From an uncultured Chloroflexota bacterium (GTDB lineage Bacteria > Chloroflexota > Anaerolineae > Anaerolineales > Anaerolineaceae), in contig CADBKS010000171.1 in the NCBI GenBank assembly GCA_902795255.1, forward strand, positions 1 through 6,471: a stretch of DNA of 6,471 nucleotides, read 5' to 3'. Below, piece by piece: positions 1 to 6,204 of the stretch. Below the pieces are notes generated by a model. The model was not told where the DNA came from. It did no database searches and saw only the letters and a program-made list of their open reading frames with translations. How positions within the stretch are numbered: position 1 is the stretch's first letter; each line of letters opens with the position of its first letter. The position numbers and the translations under genes were made by a program.

Positions 1-17
1 CAAACACACGAACGACC

Positions 18-150
18 GGGCCGCGCCCTGCGAAGCAATCCCTTCCGATAGCCATGTGCACAGCAAAGCGTTCACAGACATGCGCTTACAAGCGCACGCA
101 GGTACCGGTGCCTTACAGGCGCAGAGCAAACCACCGGCTCAGCCGGTGGT
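18..150. repeat. Cluster of short palindromes (REP-like) in gene-free left end
   Basis: The first 174 bases contain no credible gene. They hold several perfect inverted repeats: GGGC/GCCC at 18-28, TGCGCTT/AAGCGCA at 81-96, GCCT/AGGC at 110-120, and a 10-bp-arm palindrome centred on base 140 (130-150, arm ACCACCGGCT). The near-palindrome GGTACCGGTGCC lies at 101-112. Such a dense series of GC-rich palindromes resembles repetitive extragenic palindromes or a mobile-element end. The 9-mer AAACACACG occurs on both sides, at 2-10 and 160-168. The identity as a dispersed repeat is inferred, because no second copy of the unit is visible in this window. Confidence 0.45.
123..150 (-). terminator. Possible terminator of the minus-strand membrane protein gene
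   Basis: Read on the minus strand, the 10-bp-arm GC-rich hairpin at 150-130 starts about 25 nt after the TAG stop at 175-177 and is followed by TTTGCT. The stem is strong but the T-run is short. It could therefore act as a weak intrinsic terminator, or simply be a repetitive palindrome that stabilises the 3' end. Confidence 0.3.
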
Positions 151-174
151 CCTGATTCGAAACACACGGTGTCT

Positions 175-966
175 CTATCCGGCGGTTTCCGCTTCCGGGA
201 TGGGTTTTGCGCGTTTCATTGCGTCCGGGGTCCCGAATGTCCGCCGGATCATCGTTTCGCAATAGCGGTTCATGGATTCATCATCGCCGCAGAATGTAAT
301 GATACGGAAGACCCTGGTCTGGTTGAACCAGATGATTTTGACCGGACAATTGAGGACCCGGCTCAAACCGCCGACTGAAAGGCTGCCCTGTTCTTCCGCC
401 AGTGCGGGGATGGCGGAAACCTTGCCATCTGCTTGCTGAAACGGTTCGGTGTGGTCTTTTTCCTGTCCTCCCATATTGCCTGAGGTCACGGTTGAAATAT
501 CCTGCAGGTCTGCAGAAACCATGTAATCCGCCCAGTTCAGCATCATCTCCCAGCCGTATCCCCGGGAATTGAGCATCACATCATAGGTGTGCCAGATGTT
601 TTCCTGGGAGTGACGGATCTCACGGATATAGGTGATATCATCGATCTCTTCGGAAGGGTAAGCCGCCGGGGCTGACTTTTCAGCCGTTTCGCCGGGAACA
701 GCGTGAACTGCATCGGGCTTATACAGGTCTTTTATGGTCCGGGCTGCCTCTTTTTCTCTGTACCGGCGTTCGATTTCCCTGTCTTCTTTCCATGACCGGT
801 AAAGCCGGACACCGGCATAGATCGCTGCCGCACAGACTACATTGATTACAATGAATCTCCCAATTCCCCAGCGTTTCAGGTCAGTGACGTTGGACAGGTT
901 CGCGATCAGAAACATTCCTCCTAAAACCATCAGCAGAATCGCGCTGTCATGTTTCGGATTTTTCAT
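175..966 (-). CDS. Unrecognised protein with two N-terminal membrane segments
   Basis: I do not recognise this 263-residue protein. Residues about 8-24 and 36-54 are hydrophobic and look like two transmembrane helices joined by a short loop containing N-L-S-N-V-T-D-L-K-R. A highly charged stretch follows (about 56-80, rich in R, K and E), probably a helix at the membrane face. A proline/alanine-rich linker lies at about 85-108. The soluble C-terminal half holds a tryptophan- and tyrosine-rich section (about 118-150) and ends with a short region containing a CPVKIIWF segment. No catalytic motif is evident. The ATG at 966-964 is supported by AAGGAG (minus strand, 978-973) about 6 nt upstream and by an extended -10 promoter element at 1028-1020. 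The gene is divergent from the ParB-HAD gene, so a shared regulatory region is possible, but nothing shows a functional link. Confidence 0.8.
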   Translation of the reverse strand: MKNPKHDSAILLMVLGGMFLIANLSNVTDLKRWGIGRFIVINVVCAAAIYAGVRLYRSWKEDREIERRYREKEAARTIKDLYKPDAVHAVPGETAEKSAPAAYPSEEIDDITYIREIRHSQENIWHTYDVMLNSRGYGWEMMLNWADYMVSADLQDISTVTSGNMGGQEKDHTEPFQQADGKVSAIPALAEEQGSLSVGGLSRVLNCPVKIIWFNQTRVFRIITFCGDDESMNRYCETMIRRTFGTPDAMKRAKPIPEAETAG

Positions 967-1019
967 AAATAACTCCTTTCGGATCCGTGACGGAAAAGAA
1001 CTTCGTATACTGTAAATTC

Positions 1020-1028
1020 ATTATATCA
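1020..1028 (-). promoter_or_regulatory. Extended -10 promoter for the minus-strand gene
   Basis: The minus strand reads TGATATAAT here, a perfect TGN-TATAAT extended -10 element. It would give a leader of roughly 45 nt before the ATG at 966. No good -35 hexamer sits at the usual spacing, which an extended -10 can tolerate. Confidence 0.4.
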
Positions 1029-1059
1029 GCTGCAGATCCGGGTTTTCCGAAATTGAAAA

Positions 1060-1071
1060 TTATAATAATCA
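1060..1071 (+). promoter_or_regulatory. Possible -10 region upstream of the ParB-HAD gene
   Basis: TTATAATAATCA contains a consensus TATAAT (1061-1066) about 90 nt before the ATG at 1158. The expected -35 position (about 1037-1044) matches poorly. The same 12-mer recurs at 2586-2597 before the DUF4157 gene. The complementary strand also reads TATAAT (1064-1059), so the direction of initiation is uncertain. Confidence 0.25.
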
Positions 1072-1157
1072 TGAAGTCCCGGATCTTCATCGTGACTGTT
1101 CCGCAGCGGCCCGAAGAAGATCGGCTGTCCATACCTCTAAACAAGCAGGAATCGGGA

Positions 1158-2027
1158 ATGATCAACATCAAAGAATATGTAAAAAACGAGCTGAAAGCTT
1201 ATGACGGAAAGTACCTGCCGGTCAGGGCCGGACTGTTGGAACAGATTTTTGTCCGGAGCCTGCCTCCGTCAAAACTGCATCCCAATCCGGAGGATGTATT
1301 CTGTGATGAAAAAATCGGTCCCAATGACGGGATCATCGAAAAATACACAAAAAAGATCCGCTTTAATCAGCAGCATAGCCTGCCTGTGTTCGATGAGCCG
1401 GTGATCGTCGAAAAAATGAAACCGGATGGCTATTTGCTGATCAACGGCCATCACCGCTGGGCGGCCGCGCTGATGCTGGACCTCAAAAAGATCCCGGTGA
1501 AAGTTGTCAATATGACGCATGTCCGGGACATTCTTGAAATGCTGGAAAAATCAGACCGGGTGAAACGGGCCAGCATCGATCTGGATGATGTTATATTCTG
1601 CCGGAAGGGTACGGAGGAACAGGAAAAACCGCTTCCCTTCCCGTTTAACCTGATCTATCCGGAACCCGTCCGCAAAGGCATCCCGGCGCTGCTTTACACG
1701 CTTCAGAATGAAGGCTATGATATCTGGGTCTATTCATCCGGTTACACCTCAACGGACCATATCAGCGGGCTTTTCCGCCATCATCAGATCTATGCCAACG
1801 GCATTATCAATGGCGCCGACCATAAGAAGGCCTGGAACAATAACAACGCCGCGGAAGTCAGGGCTCTGATGGAAAAGAAATACCGTGTCACTCTGAATAT
1901 CAATACCGACTGCATCTCCTGGATCCGCTCCGATACGAAAGAATTTGATCAGATCGACATCCGTTCCAAAGGAGACGAGTGGTCCGAAGAAGTGATCTCG
2001 GTCATCCGGAGCCTCGGAGATCTTTGA
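1158..2027 (+). CDS. ParB/Srx-fold domain fused to a HAD-like domain
   Basis: This 289-residue protein has two parts. Residues about 25-125 form a ParB/Srx-fold domain. It carries the hallmark nucleotide-binding motif INGHHRWAA (95-103), preceded by a P-V-(I/F)-containing strand and followed by KIPVKVVN. Members of this fold include CTP-binding ParB, sulfiredoxin and the serine kinases SerK and SbnI, so binding of a nucleotide is the safest inference. Residues about 138-285 form a HAD-like domain with motif I DLDDV (D141, D143) and motif II YSSGY (S193/S194). The motif IV region reads NINTDC (247-252) instead of the usual acidic pair, so phosphatase activity may be reduced or lost. I chose the ATG at 1158 because AGGA lies 7 nt upstream; earlier in-frame ATGs lack a ribosome site and add low-complexity residues. 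It lies 3 nt before a paralogous HAD gene, so the two are almost certainly co-translated. The substrate is unknown. A role in plasmid partition is unlikely: there is no ParA and no helix-turn-helix domain. Confidence 0.82.
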   Translation: MINIKEYVKNELKAYDGKYLPVRAGLLEQIFVRSLPPSKLHPNPEDVFCDEKIGPNDGIIEKYTKKIRFNQQHSLPVFDEPVIVEKMKPDGYLLINGHHRWAAALMLDLKKIPVKVVNMTHVRDILEMLEKSDRVKRASIDLDDVIFCRKGTEEQEKPLPFPFNLIYPEPVRKGIPALLYTLQNEGYDIWVYSSGYTSTDHISGLFRHHQIYANGIINGADHKKAWNNNNAAEVRALMEKKYRVTLNINTDCISWIRSDTKEFDQIDIRSKGDEWSEEVISVIRSLGDL

Positions 2028-2030
2028 ACC

Positions 2031-2519
2031 ATGAAAAAAAAGCGGATGATCATCTCATTTGACCTGGACGGCGTTCTGTTTGTAGATCCGCAGGAGGTGA
2101 AAACAGAACCGCCGCTGAACCCTGTGCTGATGCGTTTTTTCCCGGACCATCTGCGGGAGGGTACGGTCCGGCTGATCAACCGGCTCCGGAAGGATGATTA
2201 TGCGGTGTGGGTGTACACGTCTTCGTACCGCAGCGAGTTCTATATCCGGATGCTGTTCCGCCTGTACCGGGTTAAATTTGACCATATTGTCAACGGCTTC
2301 CGTCATGATCGGGAAGTTCAGCGGAACAAAAAGGAACGCCTGCCGGCAAAACTGCCGAATTTCTATCATATCCCGCTCCATATAGATGATGAGGAAAGTG
2401 TCCTCCGGCACGGGAAGGAATATGGTTTTCACGTACTGCAGATCAGCGGGCCGGATCCGCAGTGGACTGAAAAAATACTGAATGAGGCCGGACGCCTGCG
2501 CAAACTGATGAAAATCTGA
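2031..2519 (+). CDS. Stand-alone HAD-like hydrolase, paralogue of the preceding HAD domain
   Basis: This is a compact 162-residue HAD-superfamily protein. Motif I is FDLDGV (D11 nucleophile, D13 general acid/base). Motif II is VYTSSY (T63/S64). Lysines near 100-107 could supply motif III. Motif IV is HIDDEES (D119, D120), so the acidic Mg2+ site appears intact. There is no room for a large cap domain. Its core aligns by eye with residues 138-225 of the upstream protein (WVY-S-Y, LFR and I-V/I-NG motifs in the same order), which indicates duplication and divergence. The ATG is 3 nt after the preceding stop, with GGAGA (2016-2020) inside the upstream gene, as expected for translational coupling. 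A phosphatase acting on a small molecule, nucleotide or nucleic-acid end is possible, but the sequence does not show the substrate. Confidence 0.85.
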   Translation: MKKKRMIISFDLDGVLFVDPQEVKTEPPLNPVLMRFFPDHLREGTVRLINRLRKDDYAVWVYTSSYRSEFYIRMLFRLYRVKFDHIVNGFRHDREVQRNKKERLPAKLPNFYHIPLHIDDEESVLRHGKEYGFHVLQISGPDPQWTEKILNEAGRLRKLMKI

Positions 2520-2521
2520 GG

Positions 2522-2552
2522 AAAACAGCGGCCCAAAAGACCGGTGTTTTTT
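2522..2552 (+). terminator. Intrinsic terminator after the ParB-HAD/HAD unit
   Basis: Two nucleotides after the stop, AAAACAGCGG (2522-2531) can pair with CCGGTGTTTT (2541-2550) with one mismatch and a 9-nt loop. The stem runs into six consecutive T residues (2547-2552). This separates the two-gene unit from the downstream gene. A second small stem, CGGTGA/TCACCG (2555-2571), follows. Confidence 0.5.
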
Positions 2553-2564
2553 GACGGTGACGAA

Positions 2565-2592
2565 TTCACCGGGCGGTTTTCTGAGTTATAAT
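2565..2592 (+). promoter_or_regulatory. Candidate promoter of the DUF4157-zincin gene
   Basis: TATAAT (2587-2592) is preceded at 16 nt by TTCACC (2565-2570), which matches four of six -35 positions. A start about 7 nt downstream would give a leader of roughly 50 nt. The -10 box sits inside the perfect inverted repeat at 2577-2602. Confidence 0.4.
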
Positions 2593-2602
2593 AATCAGAA
2601 AA
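2577..2602. promoter_or_regulatory. Operator-like inverted repeat around the -10 box
   Basis: TTTTCTGA (2577-2584) and TCAGAAAA (2595-2602) are exact reverse complements separated by 10 nt. The arms enclose the TATAAT at 2587-2592. The symmetry, arm length and placement suit a dimeric repressor that blocks RNA polymerase. There is no T-run after the second arm, so a terminator is less likely. Confidence 0.4.
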
Positions 2603-2651
2603 TTTACGGAACCGGGCAGCACCGGGCGCATGACACGGGACGATCAGATCG

Positions 2652-4445
2652 ATGAATTATTATTCCGCACAAAAACTGCTGAAAAAGAAACCTGCTGCAA
2701 AGGGACTTCATACCGGAATCGGACAAAAAGAAACGCTCCGCCCCAACAGTATGGTGATGCGGGTCATGCAAAACAGCCGTGCGGAAGAAGAAGCTGATGA
2801 ACTGTCCGCCGGTGTTTCTTCAAAATCGCCGAATTCGCTGAAGGCCGAAATGGGACGGCGCCTCGGGGCTGATTTTTCTTCTGTCAATTTTCATACCGGT
2901 CCCGACAGTATCAGCAAAAGCAGGGCGCTGGGGGCAAGAGCCTGGGCACGGGGAAATGATATTTATTTCGGAAAAGGCGGATTTGATGCGGAAACGGCAG
3001 CTCACGAACTGGTCCACACCGTTCAGCAGGGAGCGGTTTCCGGAAACGCTTCTGTTTCCGTACCCGGCGGCTCGGTCCAGCTGCTCCCCGATGATGATTC
3101 CGATGAAGTGAATAAAAAAGCGGAAGTCGGTGTCCTGGACGCGGAAGGCTTTGAGGCCGCACTGACACAGATGTTCAGCTCGGGTTACGGCATCAAGGTT
3201 TATCAGAATATCGAAAAAAAGCTCAAGGAAATGATCCAAAAAGGTGCCGGAAAGAAGATCCCCGGATATTCAAAAGAAGCCGGTATCCGCTTCCTTGCCT
3301 TCAGCGCAGACAAAGACTATTCCGGAAAAAGCATCCTCAATGACATCGTTCAGAAACCGATGGAAACAAAATCTCAGGCCAGGCACCGGATGGCCGAGAT
3401 CGAACAGTACATCAAGTTTATTTCCGGAAGACTGGGAAATTACGGGTTGGAGGACCTGGCGATCCGGACGAACCTGATCGATCAGCCGCCGAAATATGAA
3501 CATAATGCCAAAAACGGCTATAAACGATCATATGAAACACAAATGCCCGCGGAAGAAGAGGGCAATGTCTTCAATCCCAACAATATTCCCGAATTGTCAA
3601 AGATCCAGAAAGAGATCGACGGTGCGCAGGATGCAAAGACGGCATACAGCATCTTCGCTGCCTACACCGGCAATCCGGGCGGGAAATTTGACGATCAGTC
3701 TAAAGTTGAGATCGACGTCCGGCATTTCAAAAACAAGCTGAAGCATATGACACGGGTCGTATATGATTATCCGGAACTGAGAAACCAGATCGGTGATATG
3801 AAGACCCTTAATCCCTCTTCATCCATGCTCATGAATGCCGAGCCCACTGTCGGCGGACGGGACAAAGCGGTTTTCGGCTACAACCCGAAATACGACAAAC
3901 TGGGAGATGACGCCAAAAGAAATAAGCGGATCGAAAGAGATAATAAGCAGGGGCTTTTCAATGCCCCGAATTATGACTTCGCGGGAACCCACGAAATGGG
4001 GCATGTCCTTGCTTCGCTCCTGCCGCACAGCGGCAGCCGTACGACGGATCTTCTTGACGAAAATAACGCAAAATATGAGGATGAGATCCTGCAGAAAGTG
4101 ATCAAAAATAAGGATGTGATGACTGAAGAACAGAAGAGCTCTATCCGATATCATAAAGAAGACGGAAATTACAAGGGCCTCCCGTTCAGAAAAGGACAGA
4201 TCGACACAAAAAACAGCAAATTTTTTGAAAACAAAATCACTTCCGACTACGGGTCGTCACATGCTGCCGAATTCTTCGCGGAAGCCTTCCACGATGTATA
4301 CTCTTCCGGAAAGGACGCAAAACCGATCAGCAAGGAGATCGTGAAGGAATATGAACGACGGCAGACGCAGCTGACAAAAAAGAAATTTTTCAAAAAACCT
4401 TCCGGCTGGACGCGGTTCAAGAATTTCTTCAGGATGCTTTTCTGA
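2652..4445 (+). CDS. DUF4157 (eCIS core) protein with C-terminal lethal-factor-like zincin domain
   Basis: This 597-residue protein lacks a signal peptide. Residues about 50-128 are a DUF4157/eCIS core domain: LGADFSSVNFHTG (71-83), ALGARAW (92-98), the NDIYFGKGGF segment (102-111), and the zincin-like HELVHTVQQ (118-126). This domain is known on cargo and other proteins linked to extracellular contractile injection systems. A mostly helical, lysine-rich region (about 140-430) has no recognised motif. The C-terminal part is a second zincin: HEMGH (H447, E448, H451), then YGSSHAAEFFAEAF with E540 the likely third zinc ligand. The second segment closely resembles the zinc-ligand region of anthrax lethal factor (ATLF-type). 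The last 26 residues are basic and aromatic. The start at 2652 is bounded by an in-frame TGA 21 nt upstream, but the Shine-Dalgarno sequence is weak. The likely role is a secreted or injected metalloprotease effector. That is inferred, because no injection-system gene lies in the window, and the target is unknown. Confidence 0.87.
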   Translation: MNYYSAQKLLKKKPAAKGLHTGIGQKETLRPNSMVMRVMQNSRAEEEADELSAGVSSKSPNSLKAEMGRRLGADFSSVNFHTGPDSISKSRALGARAWARGNDIYFGKGGFDAETAAHELVHTVQQGAVSGNASVSVPGGSVQLLPDDDSDEVNKKAEVGVLDAEGFEAALTQMFSSGYGIKVYQNIEKKLKEMIQKGAGKKIPGYSKEAGIRFLAFSADKDYSGKSILNDIVQKPMETKSQARHRMAEIEQYIKFISGRLGNYGLEDLAIRTNLIDQPPKYEHNAKNGYKRSYETQMPAEEEGNVFNPNNIPELSKIQKEIDGAQDAKTAYSIFAAYTGNPGGKFDDQSKVEIDVRHFKNKLKHMTRVVYDYPELRNQIGDMKTLNPSSSMLMNAEPTVGGRDKAVFGYNPKYDKLGDDAKRNKRIERDNKQGLFNAPNYDFAGTHEMGHVLASLLPHSGSRTTDLLDENNAKYEDEILQKVIKNKDVMTEEQKSSIRYHKEDGNYKGLPFRKGQIDTKNSKFFENKITSDYGSSHAAEFFAEAFHDVYSSGKDAKPISKEIVKEYERRQTQLTKKKFFKKPSGWTRFKNFFRMLF

Positions 4446-4466
4446 AATTGAAAATTTCCCCTTTTT
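4444..4466 (+). terminator. Weak terminator-like hairpin after the DUF4157 gene
   Basis: GAAATT (4444-4449) pairs with AATTTC (4453-4458) around a 3-nt loop and is followed by CCCC and five T residues (4462-4466). The stem is AT-rich and overlaps the stop codon, so termination may be inefficient. The rest of the 166-bp spacer to the next gene shows only the weak promoter and leader hairpin listed separately. Confidence 0.3.
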
Positions 4467-4561
4467 ATAAAAGCCCCTGCCTTATGCCGTATTGTATCCT
4501 TCCGCATGATCCGGACTCCTCAGCGGTCAGAGCCGGGGTCACGCGGGGATTCAAATGACGG

Positions 4562-4599
4562 TATAATTGTGCTGTCGGGGTGTTCTGCCTCCCGCCCCG
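4562..4599 (+). promoter_or_regulatory. -10 box and leader hairpin before the FkbH-like gene
   Basis: TATAAT (4562-4567) lies 44 nt before the ATG at 4612, but no convincing -35 hexamer is seen. The leader then contains CGGGGTG (4576-4582) pairing with CGCCCCG (4593-4599), with one G-U pair. The stem ends just before the AAAGGTG ribosome site (4601-4607) and could modulate its access. Both assignments are tentative. Confidence 0.3.
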
Positions 4600-4611
4600 G
4601 AAAGGTGTCTG

Positions 4612-6204
4612 ATGGAAATCTTGAACTATCCCTTTGATGCGCAGCTGATCCTGCGGACGAAAAAAAAGATCCGCCGGGAACTGCTGGCTTCTTCTCAGCA
4701 GCGTATCACAAAAAAAATAGCGGTCCTGGGCGGCTCCACCACTTCGGAGATCCGGAACATTCTCGAACTGTTTCTGCTGGATCAGGGGATCGAACCGGTT
4801 TTTTATGAGTCCGCGTACGGCCGTTACTGGCAGGAGATCATGTTCGATGAGCCTGCACTGAAAGATTTCGCTCCGGATATCATTTATATTCATACCACGG
4901 GGCGGAACATCAGCGTTTTTCCGGAGATCGGTGACAGTGCGGAGACCGTCTCCCAAAAGCTGGAACAGGTTTATGAGCCGTTCCGGCAGATGTGGGAAAA
5001 AGCTGCGGCTGTTTATCACTGTCCGGTGATCCAGAATAACTTCGAAAAACCCCGGTACCGGCTGATGGGCAACCGTGATGTCTGGGATATTCACGGGCGG
5101 ACGAATTTTGTCACCCGGCTGAACGCCATGTTTTATGAATATGCCCGGGAACATTCCGGATTTTACATCAGTGATATCGATTTTCTTTCCTCTGCTTACG
5201 GACTGGATAAATGGGATGACGCTGCCGACTGGTACATGTACAAATGCGCTCCGGCGGTGAACGCCGTGCCGGAACTGGCCTTCAACCTTTCCAATATCAT
5301 CAAATCCATTTTCGGAAAAAACAAAAAAGCGCTGGTGCTGGACCTGGACAACACCCTGTGGGGCGGGATCGTCGGTGAAGACGGTGCGGATGGTATCGAG
5401 ATCGGGCAGGAGACGCCGACGGGGCAGCTTTACAGTGAGTTCCAGACGTATGTCAGGGACCAGAAATCTTTCGGGACGCTGCTGGCGGTGGATTCCAAAA
5501 ATGATGAGGAGAACGCGCTTGCCGGACTGAACCGTCCGGACAGCATCCTGAAGCCGGAGGATTTTCTGGTGATCAAAGCCAACTGGGAGCCGAAGGACCG
5601 GAACCTGGCTGAGATCGCCGCGGAGCTGAACATCGGAACGGATGCGCTCGTTTTTGTGGATGACAGCCCGGCTGAGCGGCACATCGTCCGTTCGCAGATC
5701 CCGGACGCTGCCGTTCCTGAATTGGGAGAACCGCAGGACTATATCACGGTCCTGGACCGCTCCGGGTTCTTTGAGGTGACGAACCTTTCGGAAGATGACC
5801 TCCACCGCGGAGAAATGTACCGGGCGAACCTGGCCCGCTCCGCGCAGAAAGCGGCTTTCAGTGACTACCGGGAGTATCTGCTCTCGCTGGAGATGAAGGC
5901 CGAGATCCGCCCGTTCAGCCCGATGTATATGGCCCGGATCGCGCAGCTGACCAATAAGAGCAATCAGTTCACGGGATTCATAGCATACACCATAGCTCCC
6001 AGGATAATTAGCCGTCGGGTCTGTAAAAACTACAGCATGATGACGTTCACAAAATGTATCAACGCTCTTTGTGAGTTTTTCAGTCCATCGCAAATGAGAG
6101 CCCACATAGATAGCAATACGGCCTTTTGGCATTTCGGGCAGAACATCTTCTGCAGTATAGCGATGAATTACATTAACTTGAGGGAGTGTCTTTGTCTTGA
6201 ATGA
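4612..6204 (+). CDS. FkbH-like HAD-IIIC protein, truncated at about residue 453
   Basis: Residues 1-453 match the FkbH family, whose members build glyceryl or related acyl units on an acyl carrier protein, or act in surface-polysaccharide and polyketide pathways. An N-terminal domain (about 30-230) starts with AVLGGST (37-43), like the SGNH-type N-terminal domain of FkbH proteins. The HAD catalytic domain (about 238-390) has DLDNTLWGG (244-252; D244, D246), S295 in VDSKND, K328 in ANWEPKDRN, and FVDDSPAERH (348-357). The start of the C-terminal domain follows, up to LTNKSNQF (446-453, ending at 5970). Family members continue with a motif like NLTTRRYT and another 100 or more residues. Here the frame instead reads 77 unrelated residues to a stop at 6202-6204, antisense to the ThDP-enzyme fragment. 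The start at 4612 is supported by AAAGGTG 4 nt upstream. The truncated product would lack most of its C-terminal domain. No acyl carrier gene is visible. Confidence 0.85.
   Translation: MEILNYPFDAQLILRTKKKIRRELLASSQQRITKKIAVLGGSTTSEIRNILELFLLDQGIEPVFYESAYGRYWQEIMFDEPALKDFAPDIIYIHTTGRNISVFPEIGDSAETVSQKLEQVYEPFRQMWEKAAAVYHCPVIQNNFEKPRYRLMGNRDVWDIHGRTNFVTRLNAMFYEYAREHSGFYISDIDFLSSAYGLDKWDDAADWYMYKCAPAVNAVPELAFNLSNIIKSIFGKNKKALVLDLDNTLWGGIVGEDGADGIEIGQETPTGQLYSEFQTYVRDQKSFGTLLAVDSKNDEENALAGLNRPDSILKPEDFLVIKANWEPKDRNLAEIAAELNIGTDALVFVDDSPAERHIVRSQIPDAAVPELGEPQDYITVLDRSGFFEVTNLSEDDLHRGEMYRANLARSAQKAAFSDYREYLLSLEMKAEIRPFSPMYMARIAQLTNKSNQFTGFIAYTIAPRIISRRVCKNYSMMTFTKCINALCEFFSPSQMRAHIDSNTAFWHFGQNIFCSIAMNYINLRECLCLE
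5965..5985. other. Breakpoint joining two truncated genes tail to tail
   Basis: FkbH family similarity on the plus strand stops at TTC 5968-5970. ThDP-enzyme similarity on the minus strand stops at about the TAT codon 5982-5980. The DNA becomes distinctly AT-richer to the right. Both genes lose their 3' ends at the same place. No inverted repeat, transposase or target-site duplication marks the join, so it is either a deletion or illegitimate recombination, or an assembly or amplification chimera. Confidence 0.7.

Noticed and set aside
56..378. Two short plus-strand open frames at the left end
   Set aside because: They run through the palindromes and antisense to the membrane protein gene, lack ribosome sites, and encode low-complexity peptides.
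987..1157. N-terminal extension of the ParB-HAD gene (possible starts at 987 or 1071)
   Set aside because: There is no ribosome site before these ATGs, and the extra residues resemble no ParB N-terminus. They also overlap the likely divergent promoters. The ATG at 1158 has AGGA at good spacing.
1158..1520. Chromosome or plasmid partition protein ParB
   Set aside because: Only the nucleotide-binding ParB/Srx motif is present. The helix-turn-helix and dimerisation domains are replaced by a HAD domain, and no ParA partner is visible.
2820..3239. Minus-strand open frames opposite the DUF4157 domain
   Set aside because: They are shadows of a well-supported plus-strand coding region, with no start signal or recognisable motif.
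4465..5970. Long minus-strand open frame continuing the ThDP-enzyme frame antisense to the FkbH gene
   Set aside because: Its translation is arginine- and valine-rich with no family resemblance, while the plus strand carries clear FkbH motifs. It is open only because of the codon bias of the real gene.
5971..6204. Genuine novel C-terminal domain of the FkbH-like protein
   Set aside because: The 77 residues are the reverse complement of a recognisable ThDP-enzyme coding sequence, so they are a read-through artefact of the join.
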